Shown here: one piece after another, positions 41,679 through 51,747 of the stretch
Numbering within the stretch: position 1 is the stretch's first letter
Layout of the letters: the number at the start of each line of letters is the position of its first letter
Assembly (NCBI GenBank): GCA_018969295.1
Contig: JAGWYN010000021.1
Span: forward strand, 3,068 to 67,067
Origin: Chloroflexota bacterium
Lineage (GTDB): Bacteria > Chloroflexota > Anaerolineae > Caldilineales > Caldilineaceae
Direction of reading: 5' to 3'
DNA: 64,000 bases
Program-made: the position numbers and the translations under genes
Notes under the pieces: model-generated
What the model was told of the DNA's origin: nothing
What the model saw: the letters and a program-made list of their open reading frames with translations, nothing else
Database searches by the model: none

Positions 41679-42815
41679 GTGCCCACCTGGAATCGGTTGA
41701 GCAGTCTGATTCGCAAAGAATTTATCCAGATCACGCGCGACCCGCGCACGCTGGCCATGACCTTCATCATGCCGGTTGCCATGATGTTTCTGCTCGGCTA
41801 TGCAGCCACCAACGACGTCCGCAACATCGCACTGGTGGTGCTCGACCAGGATCAGACCCCCGCCTCCCGTCAGCTGATCGACGCATACCGGGTCGCCGAC
41901 TATTTCGTCGTCGAGCGGAGGGTCAGCTCAGAACAAGAGCTGCGCGAGGCCATCGACCACAACCTGGCGCGCGCTGGGCTGATCATCCCCCCCGGCTATG
42001 GTCGCGCGCTGGCTGGCTGGAACAGCGCCCAGGTCGCGTTCGTGCTCGACGGCTCCGACCCGACGGTGGCCAGCACAGCCCTGGCTGCAGCGCAGCTGAT
42101 CGGCCAGGCGCAGGCAACGAAGCTGACGGTCGAGCGCATGCAGGCACGCGGGCAGACCGTGCTGGCCGCACAGCCCATCGACGTCCGCACGATCGTCTGG
42201 TTCAATCCGGGTCTGGTCAACGCCTACTACATGGTGCCAGCCATGATCGGCATCATTTTGCAATATCTGACCACGATGCTCACTGCCACGTCGATTGTGC
42301 GGGAACGAGAGCGCGGCACCATCGAACAGCTGATCGTCACCCCGCTGCGCTCGTGGGAGCTGATCGTCGGCAAGCTGACCCCCTATGTGTTGATCGCTTT
42401 TCTCAACACGATCGAGGTGCTGACCATCGGCGTGCTGCTCTTTGAGGTTCCGATCCACGGTGACCTGGGCCTGCTGCTGCTGCTCACCGCACTCTTTCTG
42501 GTGACAACCCTGGGCATTGGCCTGCTCATCTCCAGCATTGCCAACACCCAGCAGGAGGCGATGCTGACCACCACCTTTACCCTGCTGCCCTCGATCTTTC
42601 TCTCCGGTTTCTTTTTTCCGCTGGCAGCCATGCCGGTCTGGCTGCAGATCATCAGTTATGCGATCCCACTGCGCTATTTTCTGATCATCGCCCGCGGGAT
42701 CGTGCTGAAAGGGGTCGGGATGACAGCGTTGTGGCCAGAGGTGTTGGCACTGAGCCTCTTTGCCCTGGTCGTCATGAGCGCTGCCATTCTGCGCTTTCGT
42801 AAAAGTCTGGATTGA
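41679..42815 (+). CDS. ABC-2 type permease (YhhJ/YbhS-like)
   Basis: 378 residues: one N-terminal membrane helix (about 20-40), a large periplasmic-side domain (about 40-170), then five C-terminal helices with the ERERGTIEQLIVTPL motif of ABC-2 permeases. GTG start at 41679 with AAAGGGG 7 nt upstream. It is the only permease of this exporter, so it would act as a homodimer, unlike the YbhS/YbhR pair of E. coli. Confidence 0.85.
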   Translation: MPTWNRLSSLIRKEFIQITRDPRTLAMTFIMPVAMMFLLGYAATNDVRNIALVVLDQDQTPASRQLIDAYRVADYFVVERRVSSEQELREAIDHNLARAGLIIPPGYGRALAGWNSAQVAFVLDGSDPTVASTALAAAQLIGQAQATKLTVERMQARGQTVLAAQPIDVRTIVWFNPGLVNAYYMVPAMIGIILQYLTTMLTATSIVRERERGTIEQLIVTPLRSWELIVGKLTPYVLIAFLNTIEVLTIGVLLFEVPIHGDLGLLLLLTALFLVTTLGIGLLISSIANTQQEAMLTTTFTLLPSIFLSGFFFPLAAMPVWLQIISYAIPLRYFLIIARGIVLKGVGMTALWPEVLALSLFALVVMSAAILRFRKSLD

Positions 42816-42826
42816 TGGAGGGTACA

Positions 42827-43486
42827 ATGCATTTGAATCCTCGCCGCCTGGTGCCAATCTTGGGGTTGCTGTTGCTGACAGGGCTGGCCGGGTATGCTCT
42901 TGTCTGGCCAGCCCTGCACAAAGAGAACTCCTGGGTCGTCTCCGGCACTGTCGAAGCCACCGAAGTGCAACTGGCCTCCGAGTATGGCGGCCGCGTCGAC
43001 GCGGTGCTTGTCGTCGAAGGAGAACGCGTGGCCCCTGAACAGACCGTGGTCTCCGTGCAGTCCAGCACCGCCGTGCGCGGTTCCTCTGCCCACGAACGAA
43101 TTCTCTCCCCGATCGGCGGGGTGGTGCTCTACCGCTCGATCGAACCGGGCGAGTTTGCTGCGCCCGGCGCCCCGCTGATCACCGTGGCAGACCTCGATCG
43201 TCTGACCCTGACCGTCTACCTGCCCGAAGAACGCTACGGACAGCTTGTGCTGGGCACCAGCTACCCGGTGACGGTCGATTCGTTTCCCAATGAAGTGTTC
43301 ACCGGCACGGTGCGCCACATCGCCGGCCGCGCCGAGTTCACCCCACGCAACGTGCAGACCACCGACAGCCGCAAGACAACCGTCTTTGCGGTCAGACTCG
43401 ATCTGGCACCCAGCGCAGGCAAACTCAAACCAGGAATGCCTGCAGATGTGAACTTTGGGGGCGAGGGAGCATGGCCGAAGCGCTGA
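42827..43486 (+). CDS. HlyD-family membrane fusion protein
   Basis: 219 residues. N-terminal anchor helix (about 8-27), lipoyl-like half-motif (VSGTVEATEVQLASEYGG), a very short hairpin, and the beta-barrel with TVADLDRLTLTVYLPEERYGQLVLG. It is short for the family (YbhG is about 330) and lacks the long coiled-coil hairpin, consistent with a cell envelope that needs no outer-membrane tunnel contact. ATG at 42827 behind GGAGG. Overlaps the next gene by 16 nt. Confidence 0.8.
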   Translation: MHLNPRRLVPILGLLLLTGLAGYALVWPALHKENSWVVSGTVEATEVQLASEYGGRVDAVLVVEGERVAPEQTVVSVQSSTAVRGSSAHERILSPIGGVVLYRSIEPGEFAAPGAPLITVADLDRLTLTVYLPEERYGQLVLGTSYPVTVDSFPNEVFTGTVRHIAGRAEFTPRNVQTTDSRKTTVFAVRLDLAPSAGKLKPGMPADVNFGGEGAWPKR

Positions 43487-44396
43487 TCGACGCCCACAGC
43501 CTGTATAAATCTTTTGGCCAGACACAGGCTGTCGCCGGCATAAACCTGCGGGTGGAAGCGGGCGAAATTTATGGGCTGGTCGGTCCAGATGGCGCCGGCA
43601 AGACCACCTTGATGCGGTTGCTCTGCGGCGCACTGGCGCCAGACAGCGGCGACGCCTGGATCGGCGGCTGCAGCATCCGGCAACAGAACGACCGCGCACG
43701 CGAACAGATCGGTTATCTGGCACAGCGTTCTTCACTCTATGAAGAACTCACAGTCGAGGAAAATGTACGTTTTTTTGCCGAGGTGCGCGGGCTGAGGCCC
43801 GCACAATGGTTCCCGCGCAGCCAGGAACTTCTGCAATTTGTCGGGCTGGAACCCTTTCGCCAACGCCGCGCCGGGCAGCTTTCAGGTGGCATGAAACAGA
43901 AGTTGGGGCTGGCATTGGCGCTGATCCACGAACCGCGCATCCTCCTGCTCGACGAGCCCACCACAGGGGTCGACCCGGTCACACGCCAAGATTTCTGGCG
44001 GCTGATCCTGCCCCTGCTGCACCGCAGCCCCCTGGCCGTGCTCGCCAGCACCCCCTATATGGACGAGGCGCTGCGCTGCACACGCATCGGCTTTTTGCGC
44101 GCCGGACGGATCATTCGCGAAGGTTTGCCTGCTGTGCTGCGCCAGCCCCTGCATGGACGCATTCTCGATCTGGTCGGCAGCCCCGCTGCCCTGATCACAG
44201 CCATCGCACGCGCCGACCCGGCGGTGGAAACCGTCGATCGGTTTGGAACCCATTTTCACGTGCGCGTGGCACCCGGAGAGGCCGATGCCGTGTGCAGACG
44301 GTTGGTCGAGTCGATTCGCTCGGCGGGCGGCAGGGTCGACAGCCTGGTCCCCGCCGAACCACAGCTGGAAGACGTCTTCCTCGAACTGGCACAACC

Positions 44397-44400
<4 letters not shown>
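43471..44400 (+). CDS. ABC exporter ATPase, first half of a split YbhF
   Basis: 309 residues. Walker A GPDGAGKTT (about 38-46), signature LSGGMKQK, Walker B ILLLDEPTTGVDP. The switch His region reads ASTPYMDEA, so the H-loop His is replaced by Pro, as in the degenerate N-terminal half of YbhF. The GPD/GAD Walker variant also matches that half. This domain may be structural rather than a full catalyst. Overlaps its partner by 4 nt. Confidence 0.85.
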
Positions 44401-45323
<923 letters not shown>

Positions 45324-45349
45324 AGCTGGGTCGAGCTCCCGCAGGCGCT

Positions 45350-46453
45350 TCAGTCCATGTACAGATGACGCAGCGCAGGCTGCCAGAGGGGGTGCGCCAG
45401 CAGATCGGTGTTGTCACTCAGCAGGTCGATGTTGCCGATCAGCGGGCGCTGCGCCAGAGCCTGCACGGCCGGGTCTGTGATGCCGCGGAGCAGTTCATCG
45501 GCGAAACCATGCAGCGCAATTACCTGAAAGGGGCGGTCAAAAAAGAGACAGGGCGCTTCGGGCATCATTTTGGTGACCCCCAGCGCGTTGTGCAGCCGAG
45601 CCAACGTCCCATAGGCTGTCGCCAGGTGGCTCTCGCGCTCCTGCCAAGAACGGGCATGCAGCACGCTGGTCAGCACCGGCAGCAGCTGCGGGCCACAGCC
45701 AAGGCGCTGGAAGGCTGTGCCGAACCACTTGGGGTACGGTGCATAGACCCGCTCCATCAAAAACCCCAGACGCATCAGATCGCGCACCAGCCGTGCACCG
45801 ATCAGCGCAGAGCCCACCTCGTCGCCCACCATCCCAGCCCGCCCCATAAGATGCTCCTCCTGCCCGATGCGTGCCCAGGCGGCTGCCAGCAGATAGAGCC
45901 AGAGATCGTGTGGGTACCAGGCAAAACGCCGACGGAGCTCTTCAAAACCGACGGCGTCGTAAAAAACTGCCCCCCCTACAACCGTGCGCAGTTTCTGCTG
46001 CGGCAGTGTGAGCCAGAGTGCGGGCGTGAGCGCGGCAGCAGGGTCGATCCCCAGATAGCTGGCCCAAAAACTGTCTGCGGTCAAAATTTCGACACGGTGG
46101 CGGATCGGATAGCAGGTGGTCGCCTGCAGATGCTGCACGCCGTGGTCGCTGGGGTCAGGCGGCGAAAAATGGGTGGGAAAGCCGCCAAAGCTGAAAGGAA
46201 GCTGGTGGGCCAGCAGCGCATCCAGCGCATCGGCATGGCGAAGGTGGTCGGCAGGAGAGAGAAAGAGCATGGCGCGCGGGCCAAAGTGATGGTCAGTCGA
46301 CAGCGCATCGTCGAACCCCAGCACCTCAGAGCCGCTGCCGATCAAGGCAGCGGCATGGGGCAGCCCAGGAAAGTGCTGTTCCAACAAAGGCCGAATGGCC
46401 TCATGGTAGAACGCCTCGCTCAGCTTAAGACCCGGCAGCAGCGCTGTGGCCAT
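45350..46453 (-). CDS. DUF4037-like nucleotidyltransferase-fold protein
   Basis: 367 residues. The N-terminal part has ALIGSGSEVLGFDDALSTDHHFGPRA, a DUF4037-type layout with a GSGSE loop and DxxxSxDHxxGPR acidic motif related to polymerase-beta-like nucleotidyltransferases. The C-terminal half is helical. Function unknown. It begins in the TGATG overlap with the stop of the aldo/keto reductase and converges on the ABC ATPase with 26 nt between. Confidence 0.65.
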   Translation of the reverse strand: MATALLPGLKLSEAFYHEAIRPLLEQHFPGLPHAAALIGSGSEVLGFDDALSTDHHFGPRAMLFLSPADHLRHADALDALLAHQLPFSFGGFPTHFSPPDPSDHGVQHLQATTCYPIRHRVEILTADSFWASYLGIDPAAALTPALWLTLPQQKLRTVVGGAVFYDAVGFEELRRRFAWYPHDLWLYLLAAAWARIGQEEHLMGRAGMVGDEVGSALIGARLVRDLMRLGFLMERVYAPYPKWFGTAFQRLGCGPQLLPVLTSVLHARSWQERESHLATAYGTLARLHNALGVTKMMPEAPCLFFDRPFQVIALHGFADELLRGITDPAVQALAQRPLIGNIDLLSDNTDLLAHPLWQPALRHLYMD

Positions 46454-47370
46454 CAAGGCAGCTTGTTCCCCGCCGCCAGGTAGAGCCGGTACCACTCCTC
46501 TCGAGTCATCTCGACCTGGGCAGCCTGGGCAATCTCGCGCACACGCTGGGGCTGGGTTGTGCCTAAAATCGGCTGCATCTTGGCGGGGTGGCGCAGCAGC
46601 CAGGCCACCGCGATCGCGCTGTTCGTGACCCCTTTGGCCGCGGCCATGGCGTCGATCGCCCCGTTCAATTCGGGAAATTTGTCGTTGCCCAGAAAAACCC
46701 CTTCAAAAAAACCGTACTGGAAGGGAGACCAGGGCTGGATGGTGATATCATGCAGGCGACAGTACTCCAGAATCCCGCCATCACGCACGATCGAGGGGTC
46801 AATCTCCATGTTCACATTGAAGCCAGCGTCGATCATGCCCGTGTTGGTCAAGCTCAGCTGCAGCTGGTTGGCAATGAGCGGCTGCTCGACGTACCGGCGC
46901 AGCAGTTCGATCTGGCCAGGATTCATGTTGCTCACGCCAAAATGGCGCACCTTGCCTGCCCGATGCAGCTGTGAAAACGCGTCAGCCACTTCCTCTGGCT
47001 CCACAAGCGTGTCAGGCCGATGGAGCAGCAGCACATCCAGATAGTCGGTCTGCAAACGGCGCAGACTGCCCTCCACCGCAGCCAGAATGTGGTCGCGTGA
47101 AAAATCGAACATCCCCTTGCGAATCCCGCATTTGGACTGAAGCAGGATTTCCTCCCGGCGGATGGACGTGCGGCTCAGCGCGCCCGCAAAGACCTCTTCA
47201 GACTGGCCGTTGCCGTAAATGTCTGCATGGTCGTAGAAATCGATCCCCGACTCCCATGCAGCTGCCAGCAGTTCATCGACTTCCTGGCTGCTCAGGCTGG
47301 AGATGCGCATGCAGCCCAGACTGATGACCGAACCCTCCAACCCACTTTTGCCGATATCAAGCTTGCGCAT
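46453..47370 (-). CDS. Aldo/keto reductase
   Basis: 305 residues of the AKR barrel. Catalytic residues are Asp and Tyr in DFYDHADIYG (about 45-54), Lys in LQSKCG and His in LLLHRPD. The NADP-binding end shows ILGTTQPQRV. It resembles the YdhF group. Start 47370 is chosen for AAGGGG 7 nt upstream; an upstream frame to 47571 is unsupported. Translationally coupled to the DUF4037-like gene. Confidence 0.88.
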   Translation of the reverse strand: MRKLDIGKSGLEGSVISLGCMRISSLSSQEVDELLAAAWESGIDFYDHADIYGNGQSEEVFAGALSRTSIRREEILLQSKCGIRKGMFDFSRDHILAAVEGSLRRLQTDYLDVLLLHRPDTLVEPEEVADAFSQLHRAGKVRHFGVSNMNPGQIELLRRYVEQPLIANQLQLSLTNTGMIDAGFNVNMEIDPSIVRDGGILEYCRLHDITIQPWSPFQYGFFEGVFLGNDKFPELNGAIDAMAAAKGVTNSAIAVAWLLRHPAKMQPILGTTQPQRVREIAQAAQVEMTREEWYRLYLAAGNKLP

Positions 47371-47739
47371 CGTTGCCCCTTTCTTTCCTGGACTCGCTGT
47401 ACGATTGACCGTTGCAGAATCTATCCCCAAACATCTTAGCCAGGCACATCCTTCCCCCTGGCTCAGCGGCTCGGAATGCGCACACGCTCCACAACGTCGA
47501 GCTGAACCACCTGCGCGGCGGGCAGATTCAACACCGACTGGAGTCGCGCAGGCCCTGTCCTCCCGAGCCAAACCAGCCTACCATGCCACACCTGCACTGT
47601 CAACACAACAGGCATCTCTTCTCCGGCTTGACCGTGGGGAGTAGGTGCCAGTATAATTGCGCCTATTGATACTATGCCATCGTCCGTCTAGATCCGCAGC
47701 GACCGATCGATCCAACGGCTGTACAAAGACCAACGAACC
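47371..47739. other. Divergent intergenic region
   Basis: 369 bases between the aldo/keto reductase and the sulfite-oxidase-family gene, with no coding frame. Bases 47620-47653 recur at 50001-50034 as part of a truncated second copy of this locus. Confidence 0.6.
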
Positions 47740-48825
47740 TTGACCCACACAACAGCGCGTCAGCCGTATAGCAATGAACCCGTGAATCTGGGCGCTGCGG
47801 CGATGCAACTCCGCGCTGCTCTCGTTACCCCCGTACCGAACTTCTTCGTCCGCAGCCACGCGCCCGTCCCTGTCATCGCGGCGGACGCCTACCGGCTGCA
47901 CGTAGACGGTCTCGTGGATCAACCGTGCACGTTGACGCTTGAGGAGTTACAGCAGGGCTTCCCGGTCCACACGGTCACGGCAACCCTGCAATGTGCGGGG
48001 CTTCGTCGGCGCGAACTGACGGCTCTGGAGCCGATCGACGCTGCCGAAATCGTGTGGGACACCGACGCCATCAGCACAGCGCGGTGGACGGGAGTCCGCC
48101 TGTCCGACATCCTCCGGCGTGCGGGCGTCCAGCCTGCTGCGGCCCATGTAGGCTTTCTGGGATTGGACCAAGTGGCAAAGACGCAGGATGGGCTGGGTGG
48201 CTCGATCCCGCTTGCCAAGGCGTTGGAGGACGATGTTCTGCTGGCCTACGGGATGAACGACGCGCCCCTGCTCCCCATCCACGGCTATCCCCTGCGGGCA
48301 TTGGTGCCCGGTTATATTGGCGCGCGCAGTGTCAAATGGGTGGGGCGCATCACGTTGCAGGTAGCGCCTTCCACCAACCATTTTCAAGCGCGCGCGTACA
48401 AACTCTTCCCAAGCTCAGTGCGTGCAGAGACGGTCAACTGGGATGAGGGCGAGATGTTGGGGGTGCTGCCCATCAACTCGTTTATCACCAGCCCCCAAGC
48501 AGGCGTGCTGCCGACAAATGAAACCAGGCGCGGCGCGGTGCTCGTGCAAGGGATTGCGCTGGCCGGTGGCGATGCAGTCATCGAGCGGGTCGAGCTCTCG
48601 AACGACAGCGGGCAGAGCTGGACGGCGGCGACACTCACCAGCCCACCGCAGCAGTGGATGTGGTGTTTCTGGGAGGCGACCTGCAGCCTCTCGCCGGGGA
48701 GCCATGAGTTGGTGGTGCGTGCCTTCGACAGCGCAGGACATACCCAACCGATGCACCTGGCGGACGTCTGGAACTTCAAAGGCTATGTGAACAACGCCTA
48801 TCACCGCGTGAGGATTTCCGTCTAA
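47740..48825 (+). CDS. Sulfite-oxidase-family molybdopterin enzyme (cytoplasmic form)
   Basis: 361 residues. The molybdenum ligand Cys lies in TLQCAGLRR (about 84-92), a variant of the usual CAGNRR. The Mo-co domain runs with GYPLRALVPGYIGARSVKWVG (two segments) and the C-terminal dimerisation Ig-like domain ends with FKGYVNNAYHRV. No signal peptide is seen. The start codon TTG at 47740 is uncertain; ATG at 47803 is alternative but would trim conserved N-terminal residues. Its 3' 191 bp are repeated at 50034-50224. Confidence 0.8.
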   Translation: MTHTTARQPYSNEPVNLGAAAMQLRAALVTPVPNFFVRSHAPVPVIAADAYRLHVDGLVDQPCTLTLEELQQGFPVHTVTATLQCAGLRRRELTALEPIDAAEIVWDTDAISTARWTGVRLSDILRRAGVQPAAAHVGFLGLDQVAKTQDGLGGSIPLAKALEDDVLLAYGMNDAPLLPIHGYPLRALVPGYIGARSVKWVGRITLQVAPSTNHFQARAYKLFPSSVRAETVNWDEGEMLGVLPINSFITSPQAGVLPTNETRRGAVLVQGIALAGGDAVIERVELSNDSGQSWTAATLTSPPQQWMWCFWEATCSLSPGSHELVVRAFDSAGHTQPMHLADVWNFKGYVNNAYHRVRISV

Positions 48826-48836
48826 ACTGATTCCAA

Positions 48837-48973
48837 GGTGAGAAGCGCAGCCCGTAGGCGGGTGATCCTTGCGGTCGCCCTTGCGGTCGGCCATAGGCGT
48901 CATCGGAGGCACCTGCCTGTAGGGGCGACCCTTGCGGTCGCCCATGGAATTGCGGTCGGCCGCGCTTCTCACC
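48837..48973. mobile_element. REP-like element with 12-bp terminal inverted repeats
   Basis: GGTGAGAAGCGC (48837-48848) and its exact complement (48962-48973) flank about 113 bp holding a diverged copy of the 63-bp REP unit (CTGTAGGGGCGACCCTTGCG type) seen at 62811-63283. Probably a nonautonomous element mobilised by a REP transposase. Confidence 0.65.
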
Positions 48974-49135
48974 CCTGACGACCCCGACCTGCTTATGTTG
49001 CTTGAACGAGTCAAAAAAGGAGCGAGATGCTCGATCTCCGAGGCCCTGGATGGGGGCAAAGCCCGCAGCTGGAAAAAGCTGGCCGCACAGCAAGAGCCCG
49101 ATAGAGGGGGCTCCCCCCGACAGAGACGGCGAACG

Positions 49136-49846
49136 CTACCAGGCTTTGGGACGAAACTTGCTGTCGTTGAGAATGACCAGGTTCTGCCCAGACTGGGCGA
49201 TGACAAAGAGCCCGTTCCGGTAGGCATAGCGGGCCACATCCGGCGGGATGACAAACGCCGCCACCGCCCCCAAGATGTTCATGGTCTGGTAGCGGGGCAA
49301 CAGCCGCTTGAATTTGGCCAGACGCTCCAGATGTTCGTCTACATCCTGCTGCGTCAGCTTGCTTTTGACCTCGACCGCCACGGCCTGGGTGCCGTTGACC
49401 GCCAGCAGGTCGATCTCCATCCCCTCCTCTGCTCCCCTGTCCACCGAGATATTGGATTGAAGCTCGGTGACGTCGATGCCCCGTTCTTGAAACAGTCTGA
49501 CCGCAGCCGGGCGCACCTGCCATTCCACAAATTCGCCCAGTCGGTTGCCCCATTTCCCCATCTGGGCGTCGACCCGTTGGCTGCTCTCCTTGAGCAATCG
49601 CTCGGTCTCCTGAAGGCGACGCTCCGTCTCCTGGCCGCTCTCCTTGAGCACACGCTCGGTCTCCTGAAGGCGACGCTCCGTCTCCTGGCCGCTCTCCTTG
49701 AGCACACGCTCGGTCTCCTGGCTGCTCTCCTTGAGCACACGCTCGGTCTCCTGAAGGCGACGCTCACTCTCTTTTTGCATTTCGATCAATTCACGCAGAA
49801 GCTGCCAGACTTCTTGGGGGGTCGTTGTTTCGTTTTGCTCGCGCAT
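49136..49846 (-). CDS. Coiled-coil PD-(D/E)XK nuclease-fold protein, DUF3782-like
   Basis: 236 residues. The N-terminal 90 residues form a coiled coil built from an 18-residue repeat (26-90). The C-terminal domain has GMEIDLLAVNG and AVAVEVKSKLT, the D-x(n)-E-x-K nuclease signature. DUF3782-type genes are common and usually orphan in Cyanobacteria and Chloroflexi; function unknown. ATG at 49846 is preferred to 49885, with GGAGTG upstream. It sits between the intact sulfite-oxidase-family gene and its deleted copy, as though inserted. Confidence 0.75.
   Translation of the reverse strand: MREQNETTTPQEVWQLLRELIEMQKESERRLQETERVLKESSQETERVLKESGQETERRLQETERVLKESGQETERRLQETERLLKESSQRVDAQMGKWGNRLGEFVEWQVRPAAVRLFQERGIDVTELQSNISVDRGAEEGMEIDLLAVNGTQAVAVEVKSKLTQQDVDEHLERLAKFKRLLPRYQTMNILGAVAAFVIPPDVARYAYRNGLFVIAQSGQNLVILNDSKFRPKAW
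49577..49771 (-). repeat. 54-bp coding repeat in the coiled-coil gene
   Basis: Three full and one partial 18-residue units (E-x-E-R-R-L-Q-E-T-E-R-V-L-K-E-S-x-Q), residues 26-90, one with an internal deletion. Heptad-like spacing fits a coiled coil of variable length. Confidence 0.85.
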
Positions 49847-50000
49847 TGCCTGACACTCCTTTGTCTTCGACAGAGACCAGTACACCCTCTCTTCATATTC
49901 TGACTGGCCTGGCTGGTCTTGTCAAGACTGTCAGCTTTTTGTTGTTTCGCGGCTTCGCGTGAGACATTGGGTAATCCCGCAAAACTTTGAACCACACCCA

Positions 50001-50224
50001 TCTCCGGCTTGACCGTGGGCAGTGGGCGCCAATACCCACCAGCCCACCGCAGCAGTGGATGTGGTGTTTCTGGGAGGCGACCTGCAGCCTCTCGTCGGGG
50101 AGCCATGAGTTGGTGGTGCGTGCCTTCGACAGCGCAGGGTATACCCAACCGATGCACCTGGCGGACGTCTGGAACATCAAAGGCTATGCGAACACCGCCT
50201 ATCACCGCGTGAGGATTTCCGTCT
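50001..50224 (+). pseudogene. Deleted second copy of the sulfite-oxidase-family locus
   Basis: Bases 50001-50034 match 47620-47653 (upstream of the intact gene) and 50034-50224 match 48633-48823 (its last 191 bp) with few differences and the coding frame kept. The roughly 980 bp between these blocks are missing, so this is a duplicate with an internal deletion. Confidence 0.85.
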
Positions 50225-50377
50225 GGTGCAGGGGGTCTGAAATCAGCAAGTAGTCTGGCTGACGCCACACCTCCTGGCTTTGCCTCTCGGCCACAGGGAG
50301 GGGCAGGGAGTTTGTCGTGCCTTGGCATTCCCCCCTCCCTCACGGTCGGGGCCCCAGAAAACCCAGAAACCGCGCTG

Positions 50378-50406
50378 TTGACAAATCCCCAGAACTCCGC
50401 TATATT
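50378..50406 (+). promoter_or_regulatory. Consensus promoter of the sugar-catabolic operon
   Basis: -35 TTGACA (50378-50383), 17-bp spacer, -10 TATATT (50401-50406); ATG at 50446 with GAAGG 5 nt upstream. This is the strongest promoter match in the window. Confidence 0.75.
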
Positions 50407-50445
50407 CTCTCCAACTGTACTGAACAAAAGGGCTTGAAGGTCTCC

Positions 50446-51747
50446 ATGCAGCTACCCGTCTTCGACAATGCCGATATCGTTGTGCTCGGCGCCGGCTCTG
50501 CCGGCTGCACCGCCGCAATCGCCGCCGGCAGAGCCGGCGCCGACACCCTGCTGGTCGAACGCTACGGCTTCCTGGGCGGCTCTTCAACCCAGGTGCTGGA
50601 CACCTTCTACGGCTTCTACCTTCCCGGCAACGACGCACGTCGCGTCGTCGGCGGCATTCCCTGGCAGATTGTGGAAAAGCTGCGCCGTTTTGGCATGGTG
50701 CTCGAACGCCCGAGCAGCTACGGAGCAGGACAGGCCGTCACCTACGATCCCCCAACGCTGCAACGGGTCTGGGAAGAGACCGCACTCGAGGCCGGTGTGC
50801 GGCTGCGGCTGCATACCTTGTGCCTCGATGTCCTCAAAGAAGGCAGCCGTGTGACCGGCCTCGTCGTCGGCGGCAAGAGCGGCATGGGACAAATTACCGG
50901 CAAACTCTTCGTAGATACCTCCGGCGACGCAGACCTCTGTTTTCGTGCCGGCGTGCCCTTCCAGCCTGCCGGGGAAGATGGCCCGGCCCAGTCGTTGACC
51001 ACCACCTTCCGTGTCGGCAACGTCGACGAAGCGCGCGCGCTGCAGGTCAAACGCAGCGACCTGGTACGGCTGATGAAAGAAGCCAACCTCAGCGGCGACT
51101 ACCGTTTGCCGCGCGAAGAGGGCAGCGTTCACCGCACACCCCTGCGCGGGGTCGTGGCCACCAACCTGACACGCGTCGCCTATGTCGACGGCACCGATCC
51201 GGTCGAGCTGACCAAAGCCGAAGTAGAAGGACGGGCACAGGCCATGGAGTATGTGCGCTTTCTGCGCGAACGCATTCCAGGCTACGAAGAGGCCTACCTG
51301 ATCAACTTCAGCACGCAGATCGGCATCCGCGAGACCCGGCGCGTCTACGGCGATTACCGGCTCACGCGCGAGGATGTGCTCAACGCCCGCCATTTCCCCG
51401 ATGCCATCGCCCAGTGCGGCGCCCCCATCGAAGATCACCATCCCGGCAGCGACACCCGCTGGGAATACCTGCCCACCGGCGCAACCTACGATATCCCGTT
51501 CCGTGCGCTGCTCCCACAAAACCTCGACAATGTGCTCACAGCCGGACGCTGTCTCTCTGCCACCCACGACGCACACGCTTCCGTGCGCAGCATGGGACAG
51601 TGCATGGCCATGGGCCAGGCCGCAGGCACAGCCGCCACCTCTGCGCTGCAAACCGGCAACAACGTGCGCGATATCTCGATCGCACAGCTCCAACAGCAGC
51701 TGCGCCGCGACGGCGCGCTCTTTTCCGGGACAACGCCAACACCATGA
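50446..51747 (+). CDS. FAD-dependent oxidoreductase (FAD_oxidored family)
   Basis: 433 residues. FAD-binding GAGSAGCTAAIAAGRAG (about 16-32) with ERYGFLGG, and LFVDTSGDADLCFRAG in the second dinucleotide region. YDIPFRALLPQNLDNVLTAGRC is the typical family end. Members often sit in sugar or polyol catabolic clusters with Gfo/Idh enzymes; specific reaction unknown. First gene of the operon; overlaps the ROK gene by 4 nt. Confidence 0.85.
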   Translation: MQLPVFDNADIVVLGAGSAGCTAAIAAGRAGADTLLVERYGFLGGSSTQVLDTFYGFYLPGNDARRVVGGIPWQIVEKLRRFGMVLERPSSYGAGQAVTYDPPTLQRVWEETALEAGVRLRLHTLCLDVLKEGSRVTGLVVGGKSGMGQITGKLFVDTSGDADLCFRAGVPFQPAGEDGPAQSLTTTFRVGNVDEARALQVKRSDLVRLMKEANLSGDYRLPREEGSVHRTPLRGVVATNLTRVAYVDGTDPVELTKAEVEGRAQAMEYVRFLRERIPGYEEAYLINFSTQIGIRETRRVYGDYRLTREDVLNARHFPDAIAQCGAPIEDHHPGSDTRWEYLPTGATYDIPFRALLPQNLDNVLTAGRCLSATHDAHASVRSMGQCMAMGQAAGTAATSALQTGNNVRDISIAQLQQQLRRDGALFSGTTPTP

